From NCBI GenBank assembly GCA_029246505.1, contig JAQWNC010000006.1, positions 100,337 through 164,336 on the forward strand: a stretch of DNA of 64,000 nt, written 5' to 3'. The position numbers and the translations under genes are program-made. Position 1 is the first letter of the stretch. Each line of letters starts with the position of its first letter. Origin of the DNA: Arenicellaceae bacterium (GTDB lineage Bacteria; Pseudomonadota; Gammaproteobacteria; Arenicellales; Arenicellaceae). The notes below the pieces were generated by a model. The model worked only from the letters and a program-made list of their open reading frames with translations. It ran no database searches and was not told the DNA's origin. Positions 27,587 to 35,388 of the stretch are shown here, piece after piece.

Positions 27587-28465
27587 ATGAGCAACAGCAC
27601 CTTACTTTCTGTTAGCAATGTGTCAAAAAGCTACGGGTCCAAACAGGTACTTGCGGACGTAAACCTAAATATATCTGGTGGCGAAATCGTCGGGTTAATA
27701 GGTCCAAATGGGGCGGGTAAATCAACTTTACTCAAAGCAGTGCTTGGGCTGATAGGAGTAGATGGGGATATCCGCACATTGGGATACAAGCCAACTTCTT
27801 CGCGAGCAAAAATGTTAGAAAAAGTAAGCTATATAGCCGATGTAGCCTCGCTTCCAGAATGGATCACAGTTAAGCGGCTACTCGGGTACATGCAGGGAGT
27901 GCATTCTGAGTTTGATCTTGCTAAAGCGAACCGCTCACTCGAAAGTACAGAAATCACTTTGGCCCACAAAGTAAGCCAGCTATCAAAAGGTATGAAAGCT
28001 CAATTACACCTTGCACTTATCCTCGGGGTAGATGCTGATCTGCTAGTGCTCGATGAACCTACGCTCGGTCTGGACATAGTCCACCGTACAAGTTTTTATA
28101 ACAACCTGATCAATAATTTTTTCGACCCACAACACAGCATAATCATCACGACTCACCAGGTCGAAGAAATCGAAGATTTACTGACTAGGCTGGTGTTTAT
28201 TAATAGTGGCAAGATCACGCTAGATATTCCAACTGCTGACCTAAACGAATATTTTATAGCAGTTGACATGGCCCCAGATAGTAATGCCGGCTTTACAGAT
28301 GGGCTTATTTACGAATATAAAACACCTGCTATGCGCACATTGATTTTTAAAGACCTTCCAGCTAATGCACTCGCTTCTGTTGGCGCAACCAGGACTCCCA
28401 GTTTTACCGAGTTGTTTTTAGCCTACAATCAAATAGATAAAAATAGAGGCGGGAATGTGCAATGA
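27587..28465 (+). CDS. ABC transporter ATP-binding protein
   Basis: 292-residue single ABC domain. Walker [12 protein letters not shown], signature LSKGMKAQLHLALIL (a variant with K for the second G), Walker B LLVLDEPTLGLD and an H-loop in TTHQVEEIED. It overlaps the following permease gene by 4 bp, forming an ABC-2 type pair. The KGM signature is usual in the YtrB/EcsA-like branch that works with large one-piece permeases. About 98 bp separates it from the TauE-like gene, so co-transcription is uncertain. Substrate unknown. Confidence 0.88.
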   Translation: MSNSTLLSVSNVSKSYGSKQVLADVNLNISGGEIVGLIGPNGAGKSTLLKAVLGLIGVDGDIRTLGYKPTSSRAKMLEKVSYIADVASLPEWITVKRLLGYMQGVHSEFDLAKANRSLESTEITLAHKVSQLSKGMKAQLHLALILGVDADLLVLDEPTLGLDIVHRTSFYNNLINNFFDPQHSIIITTHQVEEIEDLLTRLVFINSGKITLDIPTADLNEYFIAVDMAPDSNAGFTDGLIYEYKTPAMRTLIFKDLPANALASVGATRTPSFTELFLAYNQIDKNRGGNVQ

Positions 28466-29319
28466 GTCGTTACTTTATTCTGCTAAAGAGAGAATTATGG
28501 GAACATACCAGCCTGTTTAAACTGCCTGCCGTGTTCTATCTTATCGTTGTACTTGGAAACCTAGCATTTGGTAACTTAATTCAATATGTCGAGTTTGCTC
28601 CGGATGGCCTCCAACGAGGAATATTACGCAGCGCGTTTGGTACAGTAAATTCCGTCGCGTTTATTGTTTTCGTTTTTTTGGCTGCATTCTATTTGCTCGA
28701 TTGCCTTTATACGGAACGTAAAGATCGAAGTATTTTATTTTGGCGTTCGTTACCTGTGTCTGATACCCAGACAGTCTTATTCAAACTAGTCACAGCGGTT
28801 ATCGTTATACCTATCATTCTTTGGATAACCTTAGTTAGCGCTCACATTACGATTCTGATCCTGCAGAGCATATTAGGCACTGATGGGACGGGCGGCTTCT
28901 TAGGGTTGCTCAGCTTGGGGAGATATTGGCTAAACCTAGCATTAGTATTATTAGTCACCATGCTTTGGAGCTTGCCACTTCTATGTTGGTTAATGTTCTG
29001 CTCATCATGGACAAATAGAACACCGCTTATAACTGTAATTGCAATTCCTATAGTCCTCTCAATGATTGAGTTGTTATTACCATTTGAACTAAACCTGGGA
29101 GGCCATATGTTATCGCGCCTACCGTTTGGGTTTGGAAACCAGGGTAGCGGACTGGATCAGCTTTTAGGTATTAGCGCCCTAGGCACTAGCGACTCAAACG
29201 ACTTGTTGCGCAACATTGCTGAAGCTCTAAGCCGTGTCGATGTGTTAATTGGCCTGGCAATATCAGCAGCCTTGGTTACTTTAACTATTCAAGTTCGGCG
29301 CTGGCGGGATGTTTCCTAG
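28462..29319 (+). CDS. ABC-2 type transporter permease
   Basis: 285-residue protein with six membrane segments. The N-terminal RYFILLKRELWEHTSLFKLP coupling helix precedes the first segment, and LLDCLYTERKDRSILFWRSL is the cytoplasmic loop motif shared by this permease group (KDRS-x-LFW-x-SLPVSD). It pairs with the upstream ATPase by ATGA overlap. No third component is present. Likely an exporter or a sensor-type ABC module; no substrate can be named. Confidence 0.85.
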   Translation: MSRYFILLKRELWEHTSLFKLPAVFYLIVVLGNLAFGNLIQYVEFAPDGLQRGILRSAFGTVNSVAFIVFVFLAAFYLLDCLYTERKDRSILFWRSLPVSDTQTVLFKLVTAVIVIPIILWITLVSAHITILILQSILGTDGTGGFLGLLSLGRYWLNLALVLLVTMLWSLPLLCWLMFCSSWTNRTPLITVIAIPIVLSMIELLLPFELNLGGHMLSRLPFGFGNQGSGLDQLLGISALGTSDSNDLLRNIAEALSRVDVLIGLAISAALVTLTIQVRRWRDVS

Positions 29320-30311
29320 AACACTGCTGCTAATAATACTACCTCCATCTAAGTGTGTACTTTTTTGCTACACGGATGTTTCACGGCATTACCTTTTTCG
29401 AAGCATCTATTTAGTTATTTAGTAATAGTTACTTAAGTATAGATACTTATACATCGAAGCTAAGGGCCCGTTAAAAGGCAATATTTTGCGATGTCGCCCT
29501 ATCTATGTCGTGTCATATTAATATTCCCCGCGTAGGCTCAGTAATGGACGCGTTTTAGATTTCAAATTCGCTACTACAGAGAGTACCTGTGTCCATCTAT
29601 TTTCCAAACCGGCCACATCCTCACGCACCGGACTTACTAAAGATCGTAGCCATACAAATATCTACGATTATTATCAATAAATCTACAGTTTACCCGGCTG
29701 TGCGGTAACCAGCGTTTGCTGTTCGGTCTCCCTTGGCATCGAATCACGACCATCCAAGGTTGTATTCTGGGAGCCTGACGGAGTATCCCAATCAAAATTG
29801 TCGATTGAATTTACAAGTGCCTGATAAATAGCCAAACTAACAACAACCTAGGCTAGATTTGTAGATTCTTTGGCGATGGATCGATGAGACACAAACGGAA
29901 CTACATTCGAGTGCTCTGAAAAACCTCAATTTCAACAACGCTTTACGCCTCCGAACCTTTTTCAGTAGCTACAGCTGCTAGCTTACCAATATATTCGGCA
30001 GACATGCCGCTAATCTCAAGTTCGTCGCACAAATGGGCGCAATGTTACGAATACGGCTCGGAAACTAGGCATCATTCCGGTAACTATATATCGAAAACTT
30101 AACGGCGAACCACCATCTAGTAAAGCCTGAACGGACCCCTATTAACGTACTTCGCTCATACTTTAGGTTTTTCCAGCAAACTGTAAATTTAACCGCGCCG
30201 ATATGCTCTCTCCATATAGTGGTAAACGGCACTAAACACTTTAGGTAAGATTAGAATTCGGCTGCAACGCAATTTAGTATTAATCCATGAAACTTAAAGA
30301 TAAATTAGAAA
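29320..30311. other. Gene-poor region of about 1 kb with possible gene remnants
   Basis: No frame above 60 codons. Two minus-strand stretches look protein-like. One is 29683-29847 (54 codons, no ATG, translation includes NSIDNFDWDTPSGSQNTTLD). The other is 29943-30005, ATG-started, MSAEYIGKLAAVATEKGSEA, with HLCDELEISG in frame upstream. They are in the order expected of one disrupted gene reading leftwards. No repeats, tRNA or insertion-sequence ends were recognised. Confidence 0.3.
29683..29847 (-). pseudogene. Possible 3' remnant of a decayed gene
   Basis: Open stretch between stops at 29848-29850 and 29683-29685 with acceptable amino-acid composition (NSIDNFDWDTPSGSQNTTLD, ending TLVTAQPGKL) and no ATG at its head; TTG 29835 is the only possible start. 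A second fragment about 100 bp upstream on the same strand (29943-30005) may belong to the same ancestor. I do not recognise the family. Confidence 0.2.
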
Positions 30312-30764
30312 TCAATCATTATCCGAAACTGCACGACGTCCACGCTTCAATTGTGAACGCTTTGATTTACTGTCGAGCCGCTTGCGCACTGCAGACTTTT
30401 TAGGGTGGGTAGGCACTCGCCTTTTTGGCACATGTAGCGATAGCAATACTAGTTTACGCAGCCGGTCATACGCGGCTTCACGGTTTCTAATAAAGGTTCG
30501 GTATTCCTTACTTTTAATAAGTACCGTACCGTTAGATAAAATACGCCGATCGCGAATCGTCCGCAGTTTGTTCTTAACCGCCGTGGGTAACCCCGAAGCC
30601 TCGATATCGAACCGCAAGTGGACAGCGCTTGATACCTTATTAACATTTTGGCCGCCGGCGCCGGTTGCACGAATTTGCTGAATACTAATGCTTTCCGCAG
30701 CGATACTAATACCGGGCTTAATCTGCAAACAGCCTGAATTCAGATCTTGATTTGATTCTAACAT
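30312..30764 (-). CDS. arfB: Peptide chain release factor-like ribosome rescue protein ArfB
   Basis: 150-residue codon-independent peptidyl-tRNA hydrolase that frees ribosomes stalled on mRNAs lacking a stop codon. The catalytic GGQ loop is intact (RATGAGGQNVNKVSSAVHLR). The C-terminus is the strongly basic tail that inserts into the empty mRNA channel (LDSKSKRSQLKRGRR). Length fits ArfB/YaeJ (140 in E. coli) and there is no stop-codon recognition domain. It appears monocistronic. Confidence 0.93.
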   Translation of the reverse strand: MLESNQDLNSGCLQIKPGISIAAESISIQQIRATGAGGQNVNKVSSAVHLRFDIEASGLPTAVKNKLRTIRDRRILSNGTVLIKSKEYRTFIRNREAAYDRLRKLVLLSLHVPKRRVPTHPKKSAVRKRLDSKSKRSQLKRGRRAVSDND

Positions 30765-30919
30765 AGACCTAATCGAATTTAATTTTACACCTAAACCGCA
30801 AAAGAGACTCTACCTGGCAAACGAGAGTAGCGAGTCAAATACGGCTAGCGGGGTTACGTTTACAACTGTCAAATGAATTTTTTATCACCTATACCAACAT
30901 ACTGAAGATGAGGAAAATC

Positions 30920-30961
30920 ATGCCAACGATAACAGTGAAGCTTGACCCTTTGACCTTTTAA
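30920..30961 (+). other. 13-codon open frame with a strong Shine-Dalgarno
   Basis: GATGAGGA is followed 5-6 nt later by ATG 30920, and a 13-residue peptide MPTITVKLDPLTF ends at TAA. It lies 51 bp upstream of the CsgG-domain gene on the same strand. It may be an upstream leader peptide or a chance frame. Confidence 0.2.
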
Positions 30962-31012
30962 GAGTTAACGGGCAATATTGAATTCTACCTAGAACAAACC
31001 AACGGAGGATAA

Positions 31013-32077
31013 ATGGATAATAACACCAAGAAAAGCACTCTAAGAAGCATGTTAGTTGCAACTGTTGTTGTAGTAGTAATGATTTCTGGCAGTGGAACCG
31101 CTGATGCTCAAATTTTTAGCATGAAAAAAGGTAAAGGAGGTAGTGAGGCGCAGGGTACTGCAGGCCCTGGCGGAAGTACCGGAGCTGATGGTATAGAAAA
31201 ATGTGCCACCCCTATGGGTGCCATGGCCGTTATTGAGCCCCAGTCACAAATAGTCGCTGCACTTTCTCGCTATAATCTATCATCTCCAACTGGAATTATA
31301 CGCATGATGATCCAACAGTCTAACTGCTTTATTGTTGTTGAACGCGGCCAGGGTATGTCAAATATGCAACAGGAAAGAGCACTAATGGATTCAGGGGAGC
31401 TACGAGGCGGATCAAGTATGGGAGGCGGACAAATGGTTGCAGCTGATTTCGTACTCACCCCGTCAGTGGTGTTCTCGGATGGCAATGCAGGTGGCGTTGG
31501 TGGTGCCTTAGGTGGTGCCGTAGGAAGCCTTTTCGGCAATGCTGGAAGACTGGTAGGTTCGATAGCTGGAGGCGTAAAATTCAAGGAAGCCCAAACTAGC
31601 ATGTTAGTTTCTGACACTCGGACTGGAGTTCAAGTGGCCGCTGCCGAAGGCAGTGCAAAAAAGGCTGATCTTTCTTTAGGTGTTGGACTATTCTCTGGTG
31701 GCGCTATCAGTGCTGGCGGCTATCAAAGCACTTCTGAAGGAAAGGTAATCGCAGCAAGTCTAGTAGATAATTACAACAGCGTTGTAGTTGCCGTACGCGG
31801 GCAATCCAGTTTGCATCGCAATGTCGGAACCCTACAACAGGAAGTAGCTGCGGGGGGTCAACAATCATCTGGAGCCGCATATAATGCCGGGGATTCTTTG
31901 TTCCCGAGAATTAATAATCTAAAACTATATTCCGGACCCAGCTCAAGTAACTCAGTAATTTCACAACTCCCTAAAGCCGAAGAATTGGTTTACATGGGTG
32001 AAGAAACTGATGGCTTTTTGCTGATAGAAAGCGGCCAAGGCGGAGGCTGGGTGCAAAAAATACTTATTCAAAAGTAA
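31013..32077 (+). CDS. Exported CsgG-like protein with C-terminal SH3 domain
   Basis: 354 residues; GGAGG 5 nt upstream of ATG 31013. A Sec signal peptide (SMLVATVVVVVMISGSGTAD, cleavage near ADA-Q) lacks a lipobox cysteine, unlike E. coli CsgG. Residues about 65-270 resemble the CsgG/curli-secretion domain: AALSRYNLSSPTGIIRMMIQ, CFIVVERGQGMSNMQQERAL, ADFVLTPSVVFSD, then a Gly-rich GGVGGALGGAVGSLFG hairpin and SMLVSDTRTGVQVAAAEGSA. The last 60 residues form a bacterial SH3 domain (NNLKLYSGPSSSNSVISQLP to GGWVQKILIQ). It faces an Asn/Tyr-rich exported protein across a shared terminator. It may act in secretion or at the cell surface; the partner is unknown. Confidence 0.8.
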   Translation: MDNNTKKSTLRSMLVATVVVVVMISGSGTADAQIFSMKKGKGGSEAQGTAGPGGSTGADGIEKCATPMGAMAVIEPQSQIVAALSRYNLSSPTGIIRMMIQQSNCFIVVERGQGMSNMQQERALMDSGELRGGSSMGGGQMVAADFVLTPSVVFSDGNAGGVGGALGGAVGSLFGNAGRLVGSIAGGVKFKEAQTSMLVSDTRTGVQVAAAEGSAKKADLSLGVGLFSGGAISAGGYQSTSEGKVIAASLVDNYNSVVVAVRGQSSLHRNVGTLQQEVAAGGQQSSGAAYNAGDSLFPRINNLKLYSGPSSSNSVISQLPKAEELVYMGEETDGFLLIESGQGGGWVQKILIQK

Positions 32078-32091
32078 TATAATTTTCTACT

Positions 32092-32141
32092 CAAACTCAT
32101 AAAAAAGGCTCCTTAATAAAGGAGCCTTTTTTATGAGTTTG
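32092..32141. terminator. Perfect 23-bp bidirectional terminator
   Basis: CAAACTCATAAAAAAGGCTC... (32092-32114) is exactly complementary to 32119-32141 with a four-base AATA loop. Each strand presents a GC-containing stem core (AAGGCTCCTT) followed by a T6 run inside the stem. It sits 14 bp after the CsgG-like gene and about 75 bp beyond the end of the convergent gene, so it can terminate both transcripts. Confidence 0.9.
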
Positions 32142-32216
32142 TATTAAACGAAATTCCGGCATAGCCAATCTATTAATTTTTTGGCGGCAGTAAGTAATAT
32201 CAATTACAACTTATTT

Positions 32217-33011
32217 CTACCATTCGCATTGTTCGGGTGGCACTTGCAATCGAAGTTCTTGACCACTAGCACTATAAGTAATTTCAAAACAGTTACCCTC
32301 GAGACCCCTAAGCATATGTGACTCCTTAGCATCACGAGTTGTCGCATCACTGACAATTTTTTCACGATAGATGACTGTAGGCTCGACTGGCGCGCTTCTA
32401 TAATAACGAGTACTACTAGTCGAGAACCCGTTGTTATAATAACTACCACGGTAAATATTGTTGTGTCGGTTGATGTTGTAACCTTTATTATAATTACTGT
32501 TCGAATACCGACTCGAATAACTACCATAATAGTAAGGGTCATAAAGGTTATAGCTACCTAGCCTACTGCCTAGAAGAAACCCATCTGTAAAAAATGTACC
32601 TGAGCTTAAACGCCTACTTCCATAGTAACTACTATTCCGGGAACTATAATTTCGCCCTGAGTTATAGCGATAATTGTTAGTGTAGTTATTTGAATAGTTG
32701 TTGCGTAAGTTTCTGCCATTACTACTTGTACGCGTCTGGTGACTAGACATAGAAAACCCCGATCCTCCACGACTAAAAGGCATAGATATAGAACGGCTAG
32801 TAGACGACGCCAAACCAGAGCTTGTACGGTTTGAGTTTGCACTTGGCCGACTAGCAACACCCGATTGAGTGTCAAACTTCTGCATGGCGCTATTTACGGC
32901 CGCACCAACTCTAGGGAGCTCAGCCATTGTCGACGAACTCCATGAGGCGCTCATAATATACACGACAGCAGTCAGCCAAACGTATGGATTGTCAGATTTT
33001 GAATCAACCAT
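32217..33011 (-). CDS. Exported low-complexity Asn/Ser/Tyr/Arg-rich protein
   Basis: 264 residues, GAGGGGA before ATG 33011. A signal-peptide-like segment (YVWLTAVVYIMSASWSSSTM) leads to a region of about 170 residues dominated by N, S, Y, R and G (for example NNYSNNYTNNYRYNSGRNYS), then a compact C-terminal domain of about 55 residues containing two cysteines (GNCFEITYSASGQELRL, PPEQCEW). The body resembles secreted, disordered, possibly adhesive or amyloid-prone proteins. It converges on the CsgG-like gene. No family recognised. A structural or matrix role is only a suggestion. Confidence 0.7.
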   Translation of the reverse strand: MVDSKSDNPYVWLTAVVYIMSASWSSSTMAELPRVGAAVNSAMQKFDTQSGVASRPSANSNRTSSGLASSTSRSISMPFSRGGSGFSMSSHQTRTSSNGRNLRNNYSNNYTNNYRYNSGRNYSSRNSSYYGSRRLSSGTFFTDGFLLGSRLGSYNLYDPYYYGSYSSRYSNSNYNKGYNINRHNNIYRGSYYNNGFSTSSTRYYRSAPVEPTVIYREKIVSDATTRDAKESHMLRGLEGNCFEITYSASGQELRLQVPPEQCEW

Positions 33012-33190
33012 TGGAATCCCCTCATATTAAGTAAGATTTATCTACATGAAAGCACGTTACATATAGCGCAAGTCTCGTCAGCTTACACCTATTCGATGAA
33101 AACTAACTGAATTTAAGTCTATGTCGAAGCAATAATTTCTATGGATAATCGCAAGGAGCCTCGATAAAATAATTTCAAATGTAGGCACCT

Positions 33191-34642
33191 TTAACCTCTA
33201 CGCCAGGTATGAAATCGTTGTACCCAATTTAATAAGCGCTCAGGCTGATGTGCCCTTTTCCACACACCAGCAGCATACTTATTAGATTCTGCAAAGCTCG
33301 GGTATAAATGAATCGTTGATAAGATATCGCTTAATCCAAGATTATGCTTCATCGCTAACACAAACTCTGTAAGAACCTCTGCAGCGTGATGACCAACAAT
33401 CGTAACCCCTAAAATCCTATCCTTGCCCGGCACAGTTAAAACTTTCACAAAGCCATAGGACTCACCATCAGTTATCGCCCGATCCAAACCATCGATCCCA
33501 TACCGGCTAATCTCAAAAGGCACAGCCTGTTCTTCTGCATCTTGCTCAGACAGTCCGACGTGAGCCACCTCTGGGTCAGTAAAGATTGCCCAAGGAATCA
33601 CCCTGTAATCTACCGAAAATTTTTTAAAAGTTCCAAACAAAGCATTGACACTCGCGTACCAAGCCTGATGTGCCGCAACATGAGTGAACTGATATGGCCC
33701 TACCACATCGCCACAGGCATAAATACTCTTAACCGAAGTCCGCATATATTTATCTGTCTTAATCGCTCCGTTTCTTTGAGTCTTTATTCCCAGAGCCTCT
33801 ATACCCGTATTTTCTATATTTGCGCTTCGCCCAACGGTTACTAATATTTTATTGAACGGCACTTCTACTTCACCTTTTGGCCCCACACATACTAATACTT
33901 TTCTGGCTCCTTCCTGTATCACACGAGTAGCCTCATGCTTTGTCAAACACTTTACACCGCTCTTCATTAGCGATTGCTCAATAACTTGGCCCACTTCAAT
34001 ATCTTCTTTCACCAATAATCGGTCAAGCCTTTCTACGATCGTTACCTCCGAACCCAACCGTGAAAATGCTTGACCCAGCTCACAGCCAATTGCCCCCCCA
34101 CCAAGTACGACAAATTTTTTAGGTAATTTAGTCAATGACCAAACAGAGTCAGAAGTTAGGTATCCTGCTTCCGCTAACCCTTCGATAGATGGCACAACAG
34201 GACGCGCGCCACTAGCGATTATGATCGCACGGGCGGTCAGCAACTTGCTATCAACCTGAACCTTCCAAGGAGAGATGATTTTTGCTTCGCCCACAATACA
34301 ATCAACGCCTAACCTAGTATATCGATCAACCGAATCGTGGGGCTCAATATCAACCATCACCTGTTTAACTCGGGCCATCACTTGTTCAAAGCGAGGTTCA
34401 ACCTTTACCTGCGTCAAGCCGAACTCCGGTGCACGCCTCATATATTCAGCAATTTTTGCACTCCGCAGTATTGCTTTACTGGGAACACAACCCGTATTTA
34501 GACAGTCACCACCCATCTTGTGTCGCTCTATCAATATGACTTTAGCTTTGACCGCTGCTGCGATATAACTACTTACTAAGCCAGCGGAGCCCGCGCCTAT
34601 CACAATTAAATTAGCATCAAAAGAAGTTGGTTTTTTTTTCAT
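33191..34642 (-). CDS. FAD-dependent class I disulfide oxidoreductase (mercuric reductase/Lpd-like)
   Basis: 483-residue two-dinucleotide-binding-domain flavoprotein. FAD site VIGAGSAGLVSSYIAA, redox-active pair in GGDCLNTGCVPSKA, NAD(P)-binding VVLGGGAIGCELGQAFSRLG, second FAD motif SIYACGDVVGPYQFTHVAAH, and the C-terminal dimer-interface HLYPSFAESNKYAAG with the catalytic His-Glu replaced by H-x-YPSFAE as in this subfamily. A tail (WKRAHQPERLLNWVQRFH) is shared with proteins fused to TVP38-type domains. The TVP38-like gene lies 3 bp upstream on the same strand. Substrate unknown; not lipoamide dehydrogenase of a 2-oxoacid complex, since no E1/E2 genes are near. Confidence 0.88.
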   Translation of the reverse strand: MKKKPTSFDANLIVIGAGSAGLVSSYIAAAVKAKVILIERHKMGGDCLNTGCVPSKAILRSAKIAEYMRRAPEFGLTQVKVEPRFEQVMARVKQVMVDIEPHDSVDRYTRLGVDCIVGEAKIISPWKVQVDSKLLTARAIIIASGARPVVPSIEGLAEAGYLTSDSVWSLTKLPKKFVVLGGGAIGCELGQAFSRLGSEVTIVERLDRLLVKEDIEVGQVIEQSLMKSGVKCLTKHEATRVIQEGARKVLVCVGPKGEVEVPFNKILVTVGRSANIENTGIEALGIKTQRNGAIKTDKYMRTSVKSIYACGDVVGPYQFTHVAAHQAWYASVNALFGTFKKFSVDYRVIPWAIFTDPEVAHVGLSEQDAEEQAVPFEISRYGIDGLDRAITDGESYGFVKVLTVPGKDRILGVTIVGHHAAEVLTEFVLAMKHNLGLSDILSTIHLYPSFAESNKYAAGVWKRAHQPERLLNWVQRFHTWRRG

Positions 34643-34645
34643 TTT

Positions 34646-35320
34646 CTAAATTCTTCGCTTTAAACTACGTATCACTTTTTTGACTAATATCGGAAATATG
34701 GCCAGCAATATAAATGCAAATAATAATTGAGGCTCAATAATTCCAGATAATGAATCAATATCAGCCAACCTTAGCCCAGCGTTAACATAAACCATCGTTC
34801 CTGCCAGCATCCCTATCTGACTCACCAAATAAAAAGTCCAGGACCTCATCGAGGTTAACGCTATTAGAATATTAACCAAAAAAAATGGGAATACTGGAAC
34901 TAAGCGAAGGCCCAATAAATATAACACCCCATCTTCTTGAATTCCTTTCCTCACAATAGTTAGCTGTCTAGAAAACTTTTTTTGAGTCACGTCTCGAGCG
35001 AGTAATCGAAATACCCAAAATGCTAGCAGAGCACCTATTGAACTCGCGAATGAGCTAATTAACGTCCCAACAAAAAAACCAAATAATGCACCGGACCCGA
35101 TGGTAAGAACAGCCGCACCTGGTATAGAAAAAGTTGCAACCAATAAGTAAATAAGAAAATATACTAAAATGACCAAAGTCGGCGATTCTGTATACATTGT
35201 GTGAAAGTCAGCTCGCTGCTGCTTAAGGTATTCAAGGCTTAAAAAATCACCTGCCCCATCTAACACGACCGCCACAAGCGGTACCAATATTATAGTGACC
35301 AACATCCATTTTATTTTCAT
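34646..35320 (-). CDS. TVP38/TMEM64 (VTT/DedA-like) family membrane protein
   Basis: 224-residue protein with about six membrane segments. The VTT motifs are visible: STPGAA-like FSIPGAAVLTIGSGALFG, then FVGTLISSFASSIGALLAFW, and the re-entrant GLRLVPVFPFFLVNILIALT. It ends 3 bp before the FAD oxidoreductase; in other proteobacteria the two occur as a single fused polypeptide, so they form a functional pair. The family is implicated in lipid scrambling or transport; what the redox partner adds is unknown. Confidence 0.88.
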   Translation of the reverse strand: MKIKWMLVTIILVPLVAVVLDGAGDFLSLEYLKQQRADFHTMYTESPTLVILVYFLIYLLVATFSIPGAAVLTIGSGALFGFFVGTLISSFASSIGALLAFWVFRLLARDVTQKKFSRQLTIVRKGIQEDGVLYLLGLRLVPVFPFFLVNILIALTSMRSWTFYLVSQIGMLAGTMVYVNAGLRLADIDSLSGIIEPQLLFAFILLAIFPILVKKVIRSLKRRI

Positions 35321-35388
35321 TTAACAATCTTGTACTTTATTACCCCATATATAACCGAATTTATCGAAGACATATTACAAAAACTAAA

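Noticed and set aside
32204..32542. 112-codon frame antisense-phase to the Asn/Tyr-rich gene
   Set aside because: Same strand, other frame; Ile/Val/Thr repeats are a by-product of the low-complexity codons. The frame with a signal peptide and GAGGGGA site is preferred.
32606..32875. 89-codon alternate frame within the same low-complexity gene
   Set aside because: It is nested in the supported gene, with no ribosome site.
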